Origin: Linderina pennispora
Lineage: Eukaryota; Kickxellomycota; Kickxellomycetes; Kickxellales; Kickxellaceae
DNA: 64,000 nucleotides
Direction: 5' to 3'
Assembly (NCBI RefSeq): GCF_002104995.1
Contig: NW_024468261.1
Span: 248,001-312,000, forward strand
Below are positions 10,353-22,318 of this stretch, one piece after another. The notes under the pieces were generated by a model. That model was not told where the DNA came from and searched no databases. It saw nothing but the letters and a program-made list of their open reading frames with translations. Within the stretch, counting starts at the first letter, position 1; each line of letters begins with the position of its first letter. A program made the position numbers and the translations under genes.

Positions 10353-11135
10353 ATGTCAACCGCAGCCTACACCCAACTGCCGCCTGTCTATGCGGCCACA
10401 GACAACAGCATCTCCGAGGCCGGGCCCAGCGCGCCGCACGGCTCCTCGCCCGACGACGTCCCCGACGACTTCAAGTATGGCGTGACTGTGGGCCAGTCGG
10501 ACCTGAGCATCCGGCACGCATTTGTGCGCAAGGTGTACACGATCCTGACGGCGCAGCTCCTGGCCACGACGCTGGTGGGCGGGTACATGCGCTACGTGGA
10601 TGCGTCGACGGGCTTCCTCCTGCAGCACATGTGGACCATCTACGTGGCCATGTTCGGGTCGATTGCGGCCCTGGGCGTGGTGTTCTGGAAGCGCCACTCG
10701 CACCCAACCAACATTATTGCGCTGTCGGCGTTCACGCTGCTGGAGGCGTATACGCTGGGCGCTGTCACCGCCATGTTCCCGACGGCCATGGTGCTGCAGG
10801 CGCTGCTGATTACCCTGGGCCTGTTTGTGGTGCTGACCGTGTTCACCATCCAGTCAAAGTACGACTTCTCGAGCCTTGGCCCGATCCTGTTCTTTGCGCT
10901 CATGGGCATGATGATGGTCGGTCTGGTGCAGCTTTTTGTGCCGTTCAGCCGCACCACCGACCTGATCTACTCGGTGTTTGGCGCCGTTGTCTTCTGCGGC
11001 TACATCCTGTTTGACACCCACCAGATCATGAACCGCCTGTCGCCCGACGAGTACATCATTGCCAGCGTTGAGCTGTATCTGGACATAGTCAACCTGTTCA
11101 TTTACATCCTGCGGATCCTCAATGATAGGGACTAG
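10353..11135 (+). CDS. BXI1: Bax inhibitor-1 / Lifeguard family membrane protein
   Basis: A 260-residue protein with a Pro/Ser-rich N-terminal cytoplasmic tail of about 70 residues followed by seven hydrophobic segments, the LFG/TMBIM4 layout. The family hallmark is clear: FVRKVYTILTAQLL before the first helix, and the C-terminal FDTHQIMNRLSPDEYIIASV with its conserved Asp pair before the last helix. These proteins act in the ER, Golgi or vacuole membrane as calcium-leak and stress-tolerance factors; yeast Bxi1/Ybh3 is the nearest named relative. The ATG at 10353 is preferred over an in-frame ATG at 10242 because the extension is hydrophobic and unlike the family. Unbroken, no intron. It converges with NUP57, 96 bases away. 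Confidence 0.9.
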   Translation: MSTAAYTQLPPVYAATDNSISEAGPSAPHGSSPDDVPDDFKYGVTVGQSDLSIRHAFVRKVYTILTAQLLATTLVGGYMRYVDASTGFLLQHMWTIYVAMFGSIAALGVVFWKRHSHPTNIIALSAFTLLEAYTLGAVTAMFPTAMVLQALLITLGLFVVLTVFTIQSKYDFSSLGPILFFALMGMMMVGLVQLFVPFSRTTDLIYSVFGAVVFCGYILFDTHQIMNRLSPDEYIIASVELYLDIVNLFIYILRILNDRD

Positions 11136-11231
11136 GACCCGTGCTTTGAGTGAATAAACTTTTTTTCCTTTCCAAAGACTACAAAAGCGAGAAACAGACC
11201 TCTTGAGACAGCCAGAGTAGCTGCACTGCCT

Positions 11232-12075
11232 CTACCACGGAGTGTACTGCGGCCTGGCCAGTCTTGCGCCATTCTGCACAACCTGCTGTTTCAGAATCTC
11301 CTCGTGCCGGGCCTCAATAGCCGCCTCAATGTCATCCAGGGCCTGTTGGTCCCGCGACGCAACTTGGGTGAGCTGTGTCAGCCCGCGCTGCTTCTCCGCC
11401 AGCATGTGCAGCACCGACTCCAGCTGCGCCTCGTCGGCAACCTCATAGCCGTCGCCCACTGCATCGTCATCAGTAATGCCCAACATCTCGCGGCGCCGGC
11501 GCGCACTCGCCAGCAGCCGACATGTGTGGTCCTGCAGCTCGGCCAGCCGCTGCTTCACCGAGCCCGTCTTGGACAGCTCGTTGTCCAGATGCGCAATGCG
11601 CTCCTTGAGCACAACCTCCTCGGCCGTCAGCTGCATCTCCCCCTGGCGCAGCACCTGCAGACACTTCATGAACTCGAGCAGCCGCTGCGCAAGGTCCGCC
11701 TGCCGCCGCCGGCAGTCCGCCAGGCGCACCGCCGTACCCGAATGGTGGTTCTGCAGGATTGTGTGCAGCTTGTCCGAAATCTCCGTCACGCGCTCCTGGT
11801 AGCTCTGCTGCTGCAGCGTCTGCGTGTCCACACGCTTGCGCAGGTCGTCGAAGCCACTCGCCACCACCGGCACCAGAGACGAGGGATCCGGGTTGTCCTG
11901 CTGCGCCTGCTCCCACAGGCGTGGGTCCGTGTTCGGCGGGCACTGGTACAAGTGCCCTTGCCCAGGCTCGCACACGTTGTAAAAGTAGTGCCGGAACTGG
12001 AAGTTGGGCGAGTTCGGGTCCCAGCACTCCTTGATCATCATGAACTGCTTGCTCAGCTCCTCTGCCTCGCTCAGT

Positions 12076-12109
<34 letters not shown>

Positions 12110-12767
12110 TCTGCTGCTGCTGCTGGAGTGCCGATTGCGGGGGCATGTTCAGATACTGCTGAGCCCTCTGCAGAGTCGCACCAGGGGCATTACCAAATGG
12201 CCCCGGTGCTGCGGGCTTTGCCGCATTGCTTCCAAACAAGCTTGAGCCAGCGCCAAATGTGTTGGTGGTCTGAGCTGCACCTGTTGAGCTGCCAAACACC
12301 CCGCCGCCCGTGGTGCCTGCATTCGTGCTATTCCCAAACAGCGAGCCGCCCGTCGGCGGAACCGCATTGTTGGCCGTCGAGCTGCCAAAAAGGCCAGTAC
12401 CAGCCGGCGTCGTGTTGCTCGGCGCTGCGCTGCCAAACAGACCGCTGCCCGCCGGTGCCGTGCTATTGGCTACTGTGCTTCCTCCAAACAGCGACGTGTT
12501 GCTGCCGCCCGTCACCAGGCTGCCTGATCTTGCCCGCTTGTCGGTCGAGGCGCCGAAAAGGCTACTGCCACCGGTCGACGTGCTGGCTGCAGCGGGCGCG
12601 CCGAACAGAGTCCCGGCCGACGCTGTGTTTGTGGTGCCGCTGTTGCTTCCAAAGAGATTCGCGCCCGTGGTCGCATTGCTGGCGGTGTTATTGTTTGAGC
12701 CAAATAGGCCGCCGCCGCCGCTGCTGCTAGTTCCGCCAAACGACATTGTGTTGCTAATGCTGTTCAT
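11232..12767 (-). CDS. NUP57: FG-nucleoporin Nup57/Nup54
   Basis: A single 511-codon frame. Residues 1 to about 190 are an FG domain with repeated GLFG/SLFG motifs separated by Ser/Thr/Asn/Gly spacers. A glutamine tract follows near 210-230, then the folded Nup54 alpha region (QFRHYFYNVCEPGQ near 262) and heptad-rich coiled coil to the end, which forms the Nsp1-Nup57-Nup49 channel complex. Human Nup54 is 507 residues. The protein sits in the central channel of the nuclear pore and binds transport receptors through its FG motifs. Unbroken, no intron. A 444-base gap to SEC16 on the other strand forms a divergent promoter region. Confidence 0.93.
12078..12126. repeat. CAG/CTG trinucleotide tract in NUP57
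   Basis: About sixteen CTG units on the plus strand, interrupted once by TTCTG, encode a polyglutamine run between the FG domain and the folded region of Nup57. It is in frame and probably length-variable between strains. Confidence 0.85.
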
Positions 12768-13211
12768 ATAAAGGGGGGAGTAGGAAAGCGAAGTTGAATT
12801 TCGACAAGGAAACTGAATGGAGGTGTCTTTTGCGGGCGCGCGTCAGCGCAAAAAAGCCGAATATTTTTTAATAAACCACGGCTCGAGCCGCCAGCCACTG
12901 CATGCGAGTCGAGCCGCTGCGACGTGGTAAGCAGCGTTTCGGTAACAACCATGAAACCGGGATTTGAACTTTATGTGAAAGTTTCACTGCTACGCCGGGA
13001 GCCTTTTTTTCCACTATTCAATTTCGCGTCCTTCTATTACATTTATTAACAGTCATTCATCAGTTGCCGCCGCGATACAGGCTTCTTGTTTCTTTATTCA
13101 GCCCTCTTCCAAAAAGCATAAAGGTACAGAAGCCCGGTTGTTGTAGTGTTGAGGAGTGTCTGGCAGAGATAAAAAGCCTGAGAACCTAATTCGTGAAGTA
13201 CATCTATAGTA

Positions 13212-16200
13212 ATGTCCTACCACCCGCAGACAGCACCCGTGCGTCCGCCGTCGCGGCGCGGCACGCCCTCCGCGGATGGACCAATTCCGTTCTTTGGCGG
13301 CCAGGACGCGTCGAGCTCGGGTGCCGAATTCTTTTCATCAATGGATGGCAGCACGCAGCACGCGGCGATCCAGCAAACGCAGTTTCAGCAGTACGGGCAG
13401 CAGCCATACACGGCGCCATTCGCCTCGCATGGAGTGCCGCCGCGGAGCGCGACTGCGGGGCCGGCCGAGTATCAGCAGTATGGGCAGCAGGCGGACCCGT
13501 ACCGGAGCGCCTCTGTGGTGTATCCTGGGTATGGCACGCAGTACGGGTATGAGCAAAATAATGCGGCACCGGATGGCGCAGCGTTCTTTGACCAACTGGC
13601 GGGCGAATCCCAGCAGGCAGCGCCGGCTGACCAAAACGGGTACTACGCACAGTACAGCCAGGCAGCCGCACAGCAGCCGGCGTACGCTGGATATGCTGAG
13701 ACAGCCGATCCCGCGGTTTCGGGCGCTACTGCGCAGGTGCAACAGGCGGCTGTTGAGCCCATCTACGATGAGGCGATGGGACAATACTATGATCCGCAGA
13801 GCGGGCAGTATTACGACAACGATTCGGGGACATGGTATTACCCGCAGGCTGCCGCTGGCTACGGCACCGAGTATACCCAGACCACACAGGAGTACAATCC
13901 CCCGGCAGTCGCTCCTGCTACTGCTGGTGGTGGCGGTGTTCCAGATGCTACCGCAACAGCAGGCTATGCGCAGCCTGCTCAGCCCGAGGTCGCTGATGGA
14001 GCTGCATTTTTTGACAACCTAGGAGACGCTGATACCGATGCATCAGTACAGCACGCTGATTACTCAATGGGTCTGGCCCAGCAGCCAGTCACGGCTGTGC
14101 CAACAGTGCCGGTTGCTGCAGAGGCAGTGGGCGAGGCTGCTGTTGCCACACATGCCGAGTCTAGTATTGGTGTTGCCACGCAGGTGGCAGCTGATAGCAC
14201 AGGTGATGCAGTGGTGGACCCGGCTGAAGCCTTTGACGCAATCATCAGTCGGTCAGTCCAGAGCCCGCCGGTGCAGGTAGAAGCAGTATCTGCGGCTGCT
14301 CCTGCACCCAGTGCGCCGGAAAACGTACGGCAGATGACATCGGATCCCGCAGACATATTTGATACAGCTGTCCACCAATCAGTTCAAACCCAGCCGCCGG
14401 CGACGGAGACAGTCTCTGCTGCTGAGATTCCTGCTACTGTGGCTCCCGAGAGCGCTCTGCTGGAGACATCCGATCCAGCAGACATATTTGATGCAGCAAT
14501 CAGCCAGTCAACTCATAGCCAACCGGCGGCGGTGGCGGCGGAGATAGCTCCTGCTGCCGAGATTCCTGTCGCTGTTGCTGCGGAGAGTGCTCTTCTGGAG
14601 ACATCCGATCCAGCTGCTATCTTTGATGCTGCCATCAGCGAATCACAGCCGGTCCAGCACATTGCAGAGCCCCATTTGGAGCCAGCACAACAGCAACAGC
14701 TGCCAGCAGCAGGTCCTGTTGTGGAAATCGAGCAAGTATCACCGGAGCCTGCCGGTACTCTTGACTTGGAGGCTGTCACAGCAGAGCAGGCACATCAAGC
14801 TACTGAGCCAGCTGCCATCGAGCGTAAATCTGTCGGTGTAGTCGACATACAAAAGGTTCCATCGGATCCGGCCGAGATCTTTGACGCAGCCATCAGCCAG
14901 CCGCAGCCGGTAGCTGCTGAGGAACCAGCACCCCTTCAGCCCGCAGATGTGCCACCACCTATCACCCATGAAGACGCTCTGGTGGCGGACGCCGGCCAGC
15001 AGGCCAGCCAGCTGTCTCGGGAATCAACAGTGGAGGCTGAGTTACCAGTCTCCGCTGCCTCCACTGAGCAATCGCAATCCATAGCTGCAACGGAAACGGT
15101 ATCAGAAATTGCGCCGCCTGCCGCCTGGATTTCTACACTCAGCTCTCCGACAGCGCGCCAGAGACGCCGGCCGAGATCCCGGTGGAGACGCAGCCGTCGA
15201 GCGTTGGCGAGCCTGCGGTGTCGCGCGAAACGGCGTGGGGCACGTTGACCACGCAGGCAGAGGCATTTGAGAGCGAATTTGGCGAGACGGGTGGGCAGAC
15301 CGGTTATGTGTCGTTCTACCAGGACCAGCAGAGCGGGACAGCAGCGGCAGTTGGTATGGAATCGCTGGAGCAGCAGAAGCAGGAGGGATTCGCGGGTCTG
15401 GCGCTTGATGACGGCGTGCAGCAAGACTTGAATGCTGGACATGGTACATACGATCCGTATAGCAGCACTAGTTACTCACAGGCGCCCGTTACGTCGAGTG
15501 GGCATGAGGCCGTGAGTGATTTAAGCTAATTCGGTTGTCACAGGCGCTGTCGATAGCCAGCAGCAGCAGCAGGATCCAAACGTTGCTTATGGTGCGTACG
15601 ACCCGTACAGTACTACTGGAGGATACTCGCAAGCACCAGCTACGTCAGGTGGATTCGAGACAGTTGGCGATTTGTCTAGCTCTATGGCCACAGGGGCTGT
15701 CGATAGCCCAGCAGCAGCAGGATCTGAATGCTGCTTACGGTGCGTACGATCCATACAGTACTATTGGATATTCACAAGTACCAGATATGGCAACTGAGCG
15801 TGCGGTGGTGGATCCGACTGCAGCAGCGGTAACTGGCGCGGTTGGCAACCAGCAGCAACAAGATGCGAACGCTGGTTACGGCACGTATGATCCGTACAGC
15901 ACAGGAGGATACTCGCAGGCGCCAGCAGGCAATGGCGATTATGCGGTGATGGATACAGGCGCGGCGACAGTCGGCAGCACTGGAGATTACCAGCAGGTGG
16001 CAGACATGGGCCAGTACGAGACGTATGATGCGTACGGCTCAGGTGAGTACTCGCAGGCGCCACTGGCCAATGGAACAGATTCTCTCCAGCAAGAGCAGGC
16101 GGGCAAAGTGCAGCAATTCGATGGCAGCACCGGATATACGCCGTTCGATCCGTACAGCTCTGGTGGATACGGACAGGAAGATGGTGGTAGCGGGCAGCAG

Positions 16201-19047
16201 TTTGGGGCGTACGACCCGTATAGCACTACTGGGTACTCGCAGGCGCCGGTGGAGAACGGGGCAGCGGCAGTTGCAGTGGTTGACACGGCCAATGGCGGCG
16301 AGAGCCAGCAGCAGCAGCAGCAGCAATACCCTGGGTATGGCGGGTACGACCCGTATACTAGCGGGGGATACTCGCAGGCACCGGTGGTCAATGGCGTGGG
16401 CGATTCGTCGCTGGTGGCAGCGGACAAGCAGATGCAGGTAGACAGCGCGAGTGGATATGCAGCATTTGACCCGTACAATGCAGGCGGAGTATCCAGCCCG
16501 CACGGGTCAGCGCAGATGGTAACGCCGCAGTCGTTTGGTTACACGGGAGTGCCCACAGCGCCAGCAGGAGTGTTTGATCTGCAGAGCCAGAGCGAGCGCA
16601 GCAGCCTGGACATGGCGTATGAGCGCGACCTGTCGGCAGGCGATTTGGCTCCGGCTCAGGTGCAGGACCCGCTGGGGCGGCTGCAGGGGCGGCGGCCGAT
16701 TATGGCGTTTGGGTTCGGCGGGCGGCTGTTCACCATGTTCCCGCGCCACGTGCAGCGGTTCAATGCACAAGGCGGGTCGGCGAAGACGGCGCCGGGGATG
16801 CTGCGTGTGCAGCAGCTGGCGGAGCACATGCCGCCGGAGCTCTCAGCACAGCACGAGGCGGCGGTGTTCAACACGCCGCTGCTGGGCGGGGAGACGACCA
16901 AGGCGGCGCTACTGAAGCGGCGCGACGTGGCGGTGGGCTGTGCCCGTGCCTGGCTGGAGCGCATGCAGGGCAGCAACGAGGAGCGGGCGCTGGTGGGCGT
17001 GCTAGCGGGCGTGCTGGAGGCCTTGGGCGACAATGCGCAGCCCGAGATGGCGCGTGCGGGCGAGGCCCTGCAGCCGCTGTTCAGCGTGCAGGAGCCGACC
17101 AAGCCGAATGGGCAGGAGCCGCCGGAGCCGATTGCCCACGGCTCGCTGGCAGACATGCAGGAGATCGAGGGCCTGCTGCTGGCGGGGCGGCGGTCGGAGG
17201 CGGTTGCGTTGGCGTGCCAGCGCGGCATGTGGGCGCATGCGCTGGTGGTGGCCAGCTGCACCGGCAAAGGACGTGTGGCAGGCGGTGGTGGCAGCATACA
17301 CGGCGTCGGCGATGCCAGGCGGCCTGGCGCCGCTGGGGCTGCAGTACCGGCTGTTTGCAGGCATGGGGGCTACAGCCATCGAGCCGCCGCGGCCATTTGA
17401 CCAGCGCAGCGAGCCGCAAGCCGGGTTTGTCACAGCGGCGGAGCTGGACACGGCGCCGCAGGCCAGCGCTCCGCAAGGCTGGGCAAAGACGCTAGCGCTG
17501 ATGCTAGCAAACCGCACGCCCGGCGACCAGGCAGCGATGCTGCAACTGGGCGACCGGCTGCGCAGTGACCGGCAGGCAGTGGCCGCGCACATTTGCTACG
17601 CACTGGCGCTGCAACCCAAGGACGTGTTTCTGCCGGACGCATCGGGGCAGGCGCGCGCGGTCCTGCTGGGGCAGGATGCCAGCGGGGCGCTGGGGCGGTT
17701 CTCGCGGTTCTACCGCAGCCAGGCGGCGATTTGCCTGACGGAGCTGTACGAGGTGGCAGCGGCGATGCGGGGGTCGGGCGACTCGCCGCTATGCCTACCG
17801 CATCTGCAGGCGTACAAGCTCTACCGCGCGTGGTGGATGGCGGACTGCGGGCTGACGGCGCTGGCGCTGCGCTACTGCGACGCAGTGCTGGGCGTCCTGG
17901 CAACTCTGCCTGCAGGCGTGGCCGTGCCGTTTGTCCATGCGTCGCTGGTGCAGGAGCTGCGCGAGCTACGCAGTCGGCTCATCGGCTCCGGCATGACGTC
18001 GGCTAAGGCGGCCGAGCTGGTGGGCGATGAGGCCGCACTGCAGGGCAAGTCGTGGCTGGCGCGCGCCATGCCCAGGCCGTCATTCACGTCGCTGATGTCG
18101 GCCTTCGACTCGTCAATCGACAAGTTCATCACCGGCGCCGACGGCCACCGCATTGCTTTGGACGAGGGCCCGGCGCCCGGCCGATTCGAAATTGGCCCCG
18201 ACCGTCCTGGCCGCTCCGGCCCCACGCATCCTGGCCGGCCACTCGGTGCTATTGCCAGCCGCACGCCCAGCCCTGGCGTCCCGCAAGAAACTGGCGAGCC
18301 CCATATCCCCATGTTCGCCACTTCGCCACAAGCCGTTCCGAGCCGCAGCAGTACTGACGCGCGCCGCAGCCTGGACCACGCAGCATGGGGCGATCCGGGT
18401 ACGGCCAACCTGGGCAGCGACGGGTTCATAATGCCAGCGGCAGCGCTGGGTGTCCCGGCCCGGGCTTTTCGGCCCCGGGCTTTTCGGCCCCGCCGGTCCA
18501 CGCGGCCATGTCGGCGCCAGCCGCCACACCCCCGGTGGAAGACGAGGACGAGGACATGTTTGGATTCAGCAAGAAGCCTGTGGTAAAGCCGGAGCCGGTG
18601 GAGCAGCGCAGCTCGGCGCCGCCCGAGCCGCGCAAAAGCACCGAGGCGAAGCCCGAGGCGGAGGCCAGCGGCGTCATGGGGCTGTTCAAGAGCTTGTGGG
18701 GCGGGCGCCGCACGCAGGCGAATCTCGGCGACGACTCCAAGTTCGTCTACGATCCGGTGCTGGAGCGCTGGGTTGACAAGAACGCCAAGCCCGAGGCCGA
18801 GCAGCCGCTGCCACCGCCGCCGCCCAAGGCCATGGGCTTTGTGCCGCAGAGCGCGTCGGTGCCGCCGCCAGCCCAGCCGGCTACGCCCGTCGGCCCTCCG
18901 CTGAACTCTCTGCCGCCCGGCATGGCCGGTCGCCCGGCGTCGGCGGTGCCCCCGATGGCTGCCAGTGCGGGCACCAGCCGGGCAGGCACTCCAGCGGGCA
19001 GACGGCGTGGCGCGCGGTCAAAGTATGTGGACGTGCTGAACCAGTAG
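13212..19047 (+). CDS. SEC16: SEC16 COPII assembly scaffold, repeat-rich, with introns and frame breaks
   Basis: One very large gene read in several frames. The central conserved domain is clear near 16670-16990 (GRRPIMAFGFGGRLFTMFPRH) and the Sec13-binding alpha-solenoid follows to about 18050. The C-terminus contains a Phe/Pro-rich region and a KFVYDPVLERWVDK motif typical of Sec16. The protein organises ER exit sites by binding Sec23, Sec24, Sec13 and Sec31. The N-terminal half is disordered, with two repeat arrays listed separately. A GT-AG intron at 15099-15142 restores frame. A second at 15512-15693, or two indels, is needed next. Two further breaks, one extra base near 17268 and one missing near 18453-18463, lie inside conserved or repeated sequence beside homopolymers and are likely sequence errors. 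The exact protein cannot be fixed. Confidence 0.85.
14215..14915 (+). repeat. Five-copy DPA-IFDAAIS peptide repeat in SEC16
   Basis: Five variants of a motif of the form S-D-P-A-x-I-F-D-x-A-I-S occur at about 14218, 14340, 14473, 14605 and 14866, spaced roughly 120-260 bases apart in one frame within the disordered N-terminal half. Regular spacing and shared hydrophobic core (IFDAAIS) suggest a short linear binding motif copied by duplication. Confidence 0.75.
15440..16490 (+). repeat. Tandem YDPYS-YSQAP repeat array in SEC16
   Basis: Nine degenerate units of about 40 residues, each centred on Tyr/Phe-Asp-Pro-Tyr-Ser/Thr followed by Gly-Tyr-Ser-Gln-Ala-Pro and a Gln run. Units start near 15447, 15597, 15750, 15888, 16020, 16143, 16209, 16347 and 16470. 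The unit at 15544-15693 is flanked by two frame changes and can be read either as an exon with indels or as the main part of an intron. Confidence 0.75.
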
Positions 19048-19080
19048 AAATTCAAATATATTTTTTTTATCAAAATCGCC

Positions 19081-19967
19081 CTACTTGAGCGAGCTGAACG
19101 GCATCGGCAGCATAATTCTCGAGCTCATCTCCTGGATCAGCGGCACGGTGTTGAGCACCGTCTCAGGGCCAGCCGTTCTCGCTCCACGCGTCCTCGCGCA
19201 CCTGCTTGCGCACCTGCAGATCCGGATACTGCCACAGGTGGTGCACCTGGTTCAGCACGCCCAGCTGCGAGAACCACGCCCCCATCGGCTCCTCGTGGTG
19301 CCGCCGGCACTCGACGCCCACGCGCCAGTTCTGCTCCCACTCCAGCAGCGTGCCGGGCTTCAGCGTGTAGCTGCGCAGTTCAGTACACCCCGCCCTTCTC
19401 AACCGGCGGGTGGGTCGGCCAGAACTGGAACTCCAGCATCACCTGCGACCGCCTCTTCACCAGCAGCTGCGCCAGCTGCCTCTGCAATTCCCCGTACGTC
19501 TCGTCGGTCCTTTAGGTTCTTGTACTGCCTGCGTCAGCGCCGGATACCCCTGGTACTCCCAGATATGCACCGCCGTGTCCAGCTCGCCAATGTCTGTCAT
19601 CCAGCTCCCCACCAGCTTCACCTGCGGCGACATGTCCTGGACCATGCGCGGATACAGCCTGCCTACTATCTCCTGGTATTCGTGCAAGCAGCCCGGCTTC
19701 ACATGGTGCACTGCCATTTCGTGCACGTACTTGCCGCGCGCCAGAACCTTCGACAAAGTCGCCTGCGTCTCCTGCCGCACCTGCTCGGACCCGTACAGGA
19801 CGCTGCGTACCATCCGCGACGCCTTTTGCGGCAAAGAGCTGGTGGGATTCTCCCCCGGCTTGTTCGTCCCGCGCCTTGAAGCTGCTGAAGAACGTGCGCA
19901 GCTGCGGCGCGCCTAGTGCAGGGGCCCGGCGTGCGCCCAGCCTTAGTGTCTTTGATGATGCAAGCAT
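19081..19967 (-). CDS. NIPSNAP-family mitochondrial protein, frame broken in four places
   Basis: Starting at the ATG at 19967, an Arg- and Ser-rich N-terminus without acidic residues looks like a mitochondrial presequence. The NIPSNAP dimeric alpha-beta-barrel repeats follow in three frames: HVKPGCLHEYQEIVGRLYP and VHIWEYQGYPALTQAV in the first half, then VKRRSQVMLEFQFW, ELRSYTLKPGTLLEWEQNW and HLWQYPDL in the second. Frame changes are needed near 19854 (a run of five C), 19512, 19383 and 19163, each explained by one base. The order and completeness of the family motifs argue against pseudogene decay and for sequence errors, although four breaks in 0.9 kb is a lot. NIPSNAPs are mitochondrial, with proposed roles in mitophagy signalling. 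It converges with SEC16, 34 bases apart. Confidence 0.75.
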
Positions 19968-20162
19968 AACTGATACAAGTAGGTTGGAAATAGAAAAATA
20001 TTCGTTGGTGGTGTGTGAGGAACCACGCTTGCCTGCCCCTCCAGGACGTGTCTGCTTATATAGCAAAACTGCTACTTGCCCGCATGACCCCCTCCCCCAG
20101 TCCTGCGGCAGCCTGCGAGGCGCAATTTTCTTTTTTCTCACAAAGTGACTGCTGGAATATAT

Positions 20163-21476
20163 TCAGGCAAAAAAAGACGTCACATGGACCAGGGGGAAGC
20201 AGATCAATTTCCCCGCCGCGACACCGCCAATCTCCGCCCAGATCACACGCAAACAGACCAGCAGGAAACTGTCCTCTGCCTGGAGATCGCGCATCACGTG
20301 GCCCGCCCGTTCCTGCACGCTCTGGCACGCGCGCCTCGACCCACAGCTCCGCCGCCCTTTCGTCCAGCTCCAGCTCAGCCGCGGCGCCACCGCTCCCACC
20401 GCGCCAGCACCCGCCTTACCGCCGCCCCCTCCTCCACCAGCGGCAGCAGCAAATGCAGGGCCGCCAGGAGCCGGAACGACGGCTCGTTGTCAAACGTGTA
20501 GTCGCCAAACAGCCCATACCCCTTCAGCACCTCAACCATGCGGTCAAAGTCCTCCGGTTTGACCGCCGACTGCTTGCGTCTCTGGACTACCAGCTTGCAT
20601 TCGCTGATCCAGTCCATGACCTGGCTGTCGAGCTCGAGGAACCGGAACGGATTGTGCTCAAGCACGAATCCATACTCAACCAGCATGTGCCGGTTATCGT
20701 GCGGCCCGTAGGAAATAAACACCTCCTGGCCCTTCCTGTAACCCACCAGGGAGCGAATCGCAAACACCCGCCGGTGCTCATCGTACCGCACCGTTACCTG
20801 CGCGGTTTCGCTGTGGTTCAGAAAATCCAGGAACGGCGCCAGCGCCAGCCGGTCCTTGTGCTTTCTGCCCAGGTTAATCGACCGCGTGCTTACTGCCAGC
20901 CACGCCCACACGAATCTACGCCAGTCTGTCAGATTATCCGCCGCTACCAATTTCGCGCACCGCCAGTCCTCCACCAGCCGCTGGTGCTGGTCGGCAATTT
21001 TCGCCTGCACAGACCGCGGCAGAACGTGCCACAATCCGGTCTGCGCCAGTTTTCCGGGCGAACGCACCCGACAGCTGGAACAGCGGCACTGAGTCAAAGT
21101 CCTGCGGCAGTGTTGAGATGTACGCGTGCCAGGGCGACCGCTCGCCAAGGCTGTATTGCTGGTATACCCAGAGCGTCAGCGCCTGCTGCTCGCTCAGATG
21201 CCCGGCGTGCTGCACCTTGGACGCCGTCATCAGCAGGCGCTCGGGGATCTCCACGATGTCCTCCCCTATGGCTATGTCGCGCGTAGCCATCATGCCGCGG
21301 AATGTCTTGGGGAAATACGCTAATGTCAATTTGTGCTTGCGTAGCCCGTGCTGTTTGCTCCAGCCCTGCAGTGCCAGCCATTCGGCTGGTCTGACAGGGC
21401 GTGCCCTGGCTGCATGCTCGCTCGGAATCTGGTCCTGCCTGCCGCCGCCGCCTATGTCTCGCTGTACGTCCCCATC
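20163..21476 (-). CDS. SETD4/RKM-like SET-domain lysine methyltransferase, frame broken
   Basis: Segments in different frames assemble into a Rubisco-LSMT-type SET protein. The N-terminal SET half is near 21050-21380 (FRGMMATRDIAIGEDIVEIP). The inserted helical iSET part carries LTDWRRFVWAWLAVSTR, and the C-terminal SET half has LAPFLDFLNHS near 20830 and ISYGPHDNRHMLVEYGF near 20690. The catalytic NHS and Tyr-Gly motifs are intact. Human SETD4 and yeast Rkm enzymes methylate lysines of histones or ribosomal proteins; the substrate here is unknown. Breaks occur near 21050 (A run), 20380 and 20330. The start is unresolved: the frame is open from 21476 but has no ATG before the conserved region, so another indel or a small upstream exon is likely. 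Confidence 0.7.
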
Positions 21477-21648
21477 CTAGATACATATAAAAAACCTTTC
21501 GAAAACAGGTACCAAAAATGGACGTAATTTTCCCTTTCGGTCCCATAGAGACCGGCGAGGTACTCTATTATACGTTCCGCGCTCTTTCCCCGCCCATCCA
21601 CGCAAAAAGATGCCCCCCTCCCCTCCCTTCCCGCTCACTTTCTGCACC

Positions 21649-22318
21649 ATGAAGCTCAAGCAGCTCGAAGGCTATCTTTCCGATGTCGAGGCGTTCCGCA
21701 ACCCCAAGGTGCAGCTCGAGCAGTACCCAACCACCGCCCACCTGGCCGCACGCATCCTCTACACTGCCGAGTCCTCCTTTGGCGATATCTCCGACAAATC
21801 CGTAGTCGATCTGGGCTGCGGCTGCGGCATGCTCTCCGTAGCCTCAGCCATCATGGGCGCCACCAACGTCCTCGCCATCGACATCGACGCCGACGCCCTG
21901 GAGATCGCCCAGGAGAACATCGACGAGTTCGAGCTCGACGACACCATCGACCTGCTCCACGCGTCCCTGTGCCAGCCCGATCGCGACGGGCTGGCAATGA
22001 ACGCTGCGCTGGTGGCCAAACTGTCCCGCAAATTCGACACCGCCATCCTGAACCCGCCCTTTGGCACCAAGCCTGGCAATAAGGGCATTGACGTCGCTTT
22101 CCTCCAGGCCGCTTGCGAAATGGCCACCACTGCCGTCTATTCCCTGCACAAGTCGTCGACGCGCGAGTTCCTCGTCAAGAAGGCCGACTCGTGGGGGTTC
22201 GACTGCGAGGTCCTGGCCGAGCTCAGGTTCGATGTCCCGATGATGTACAAATTCCACAAAAAAAAGTCCGTTCGACATCGACGTCGACCTGATTCGCCTG
22301 AGCCGGAGATCAAGCTGA
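21649..22318 (+). CDS. METTL5: METTL5-type 18S rRNA m6A methyltransferase
   Basis: A class I methyltransferase with the SAM-binding DLGCGCGML near residue 54, acidic strand DIDADAL near 80 and the adenine-N6 catalytic NPPF followed by GTK near 137. The KFHKKKSV block closes the fold. Just after that block one extra base near 22271 shifts the frame. Reading past it restores the acidic, Ile/Leu-rich C-terminus typical of METTL5, ending at 22318 (about 223 residues; human 209). Without correction the frame runs on to 22461 with an unrelated Arg/Gln-rich tail. METTL5 with TRMT112 modifies A1832-equivalent adenine in 18S rRNA. The ATG at 21649 starts the family's MKLKQLE opening. It is divergent from the SET gene. 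Confidence 0.9.

Noticed and set aside
12940-13010. Possible minus-strand tRNA, suggested by GGGATTTGAAC near 12960
   Set aside because: The T-arm stem does not pair, no acceptor stem can be formed and no anticodon arm is visible.
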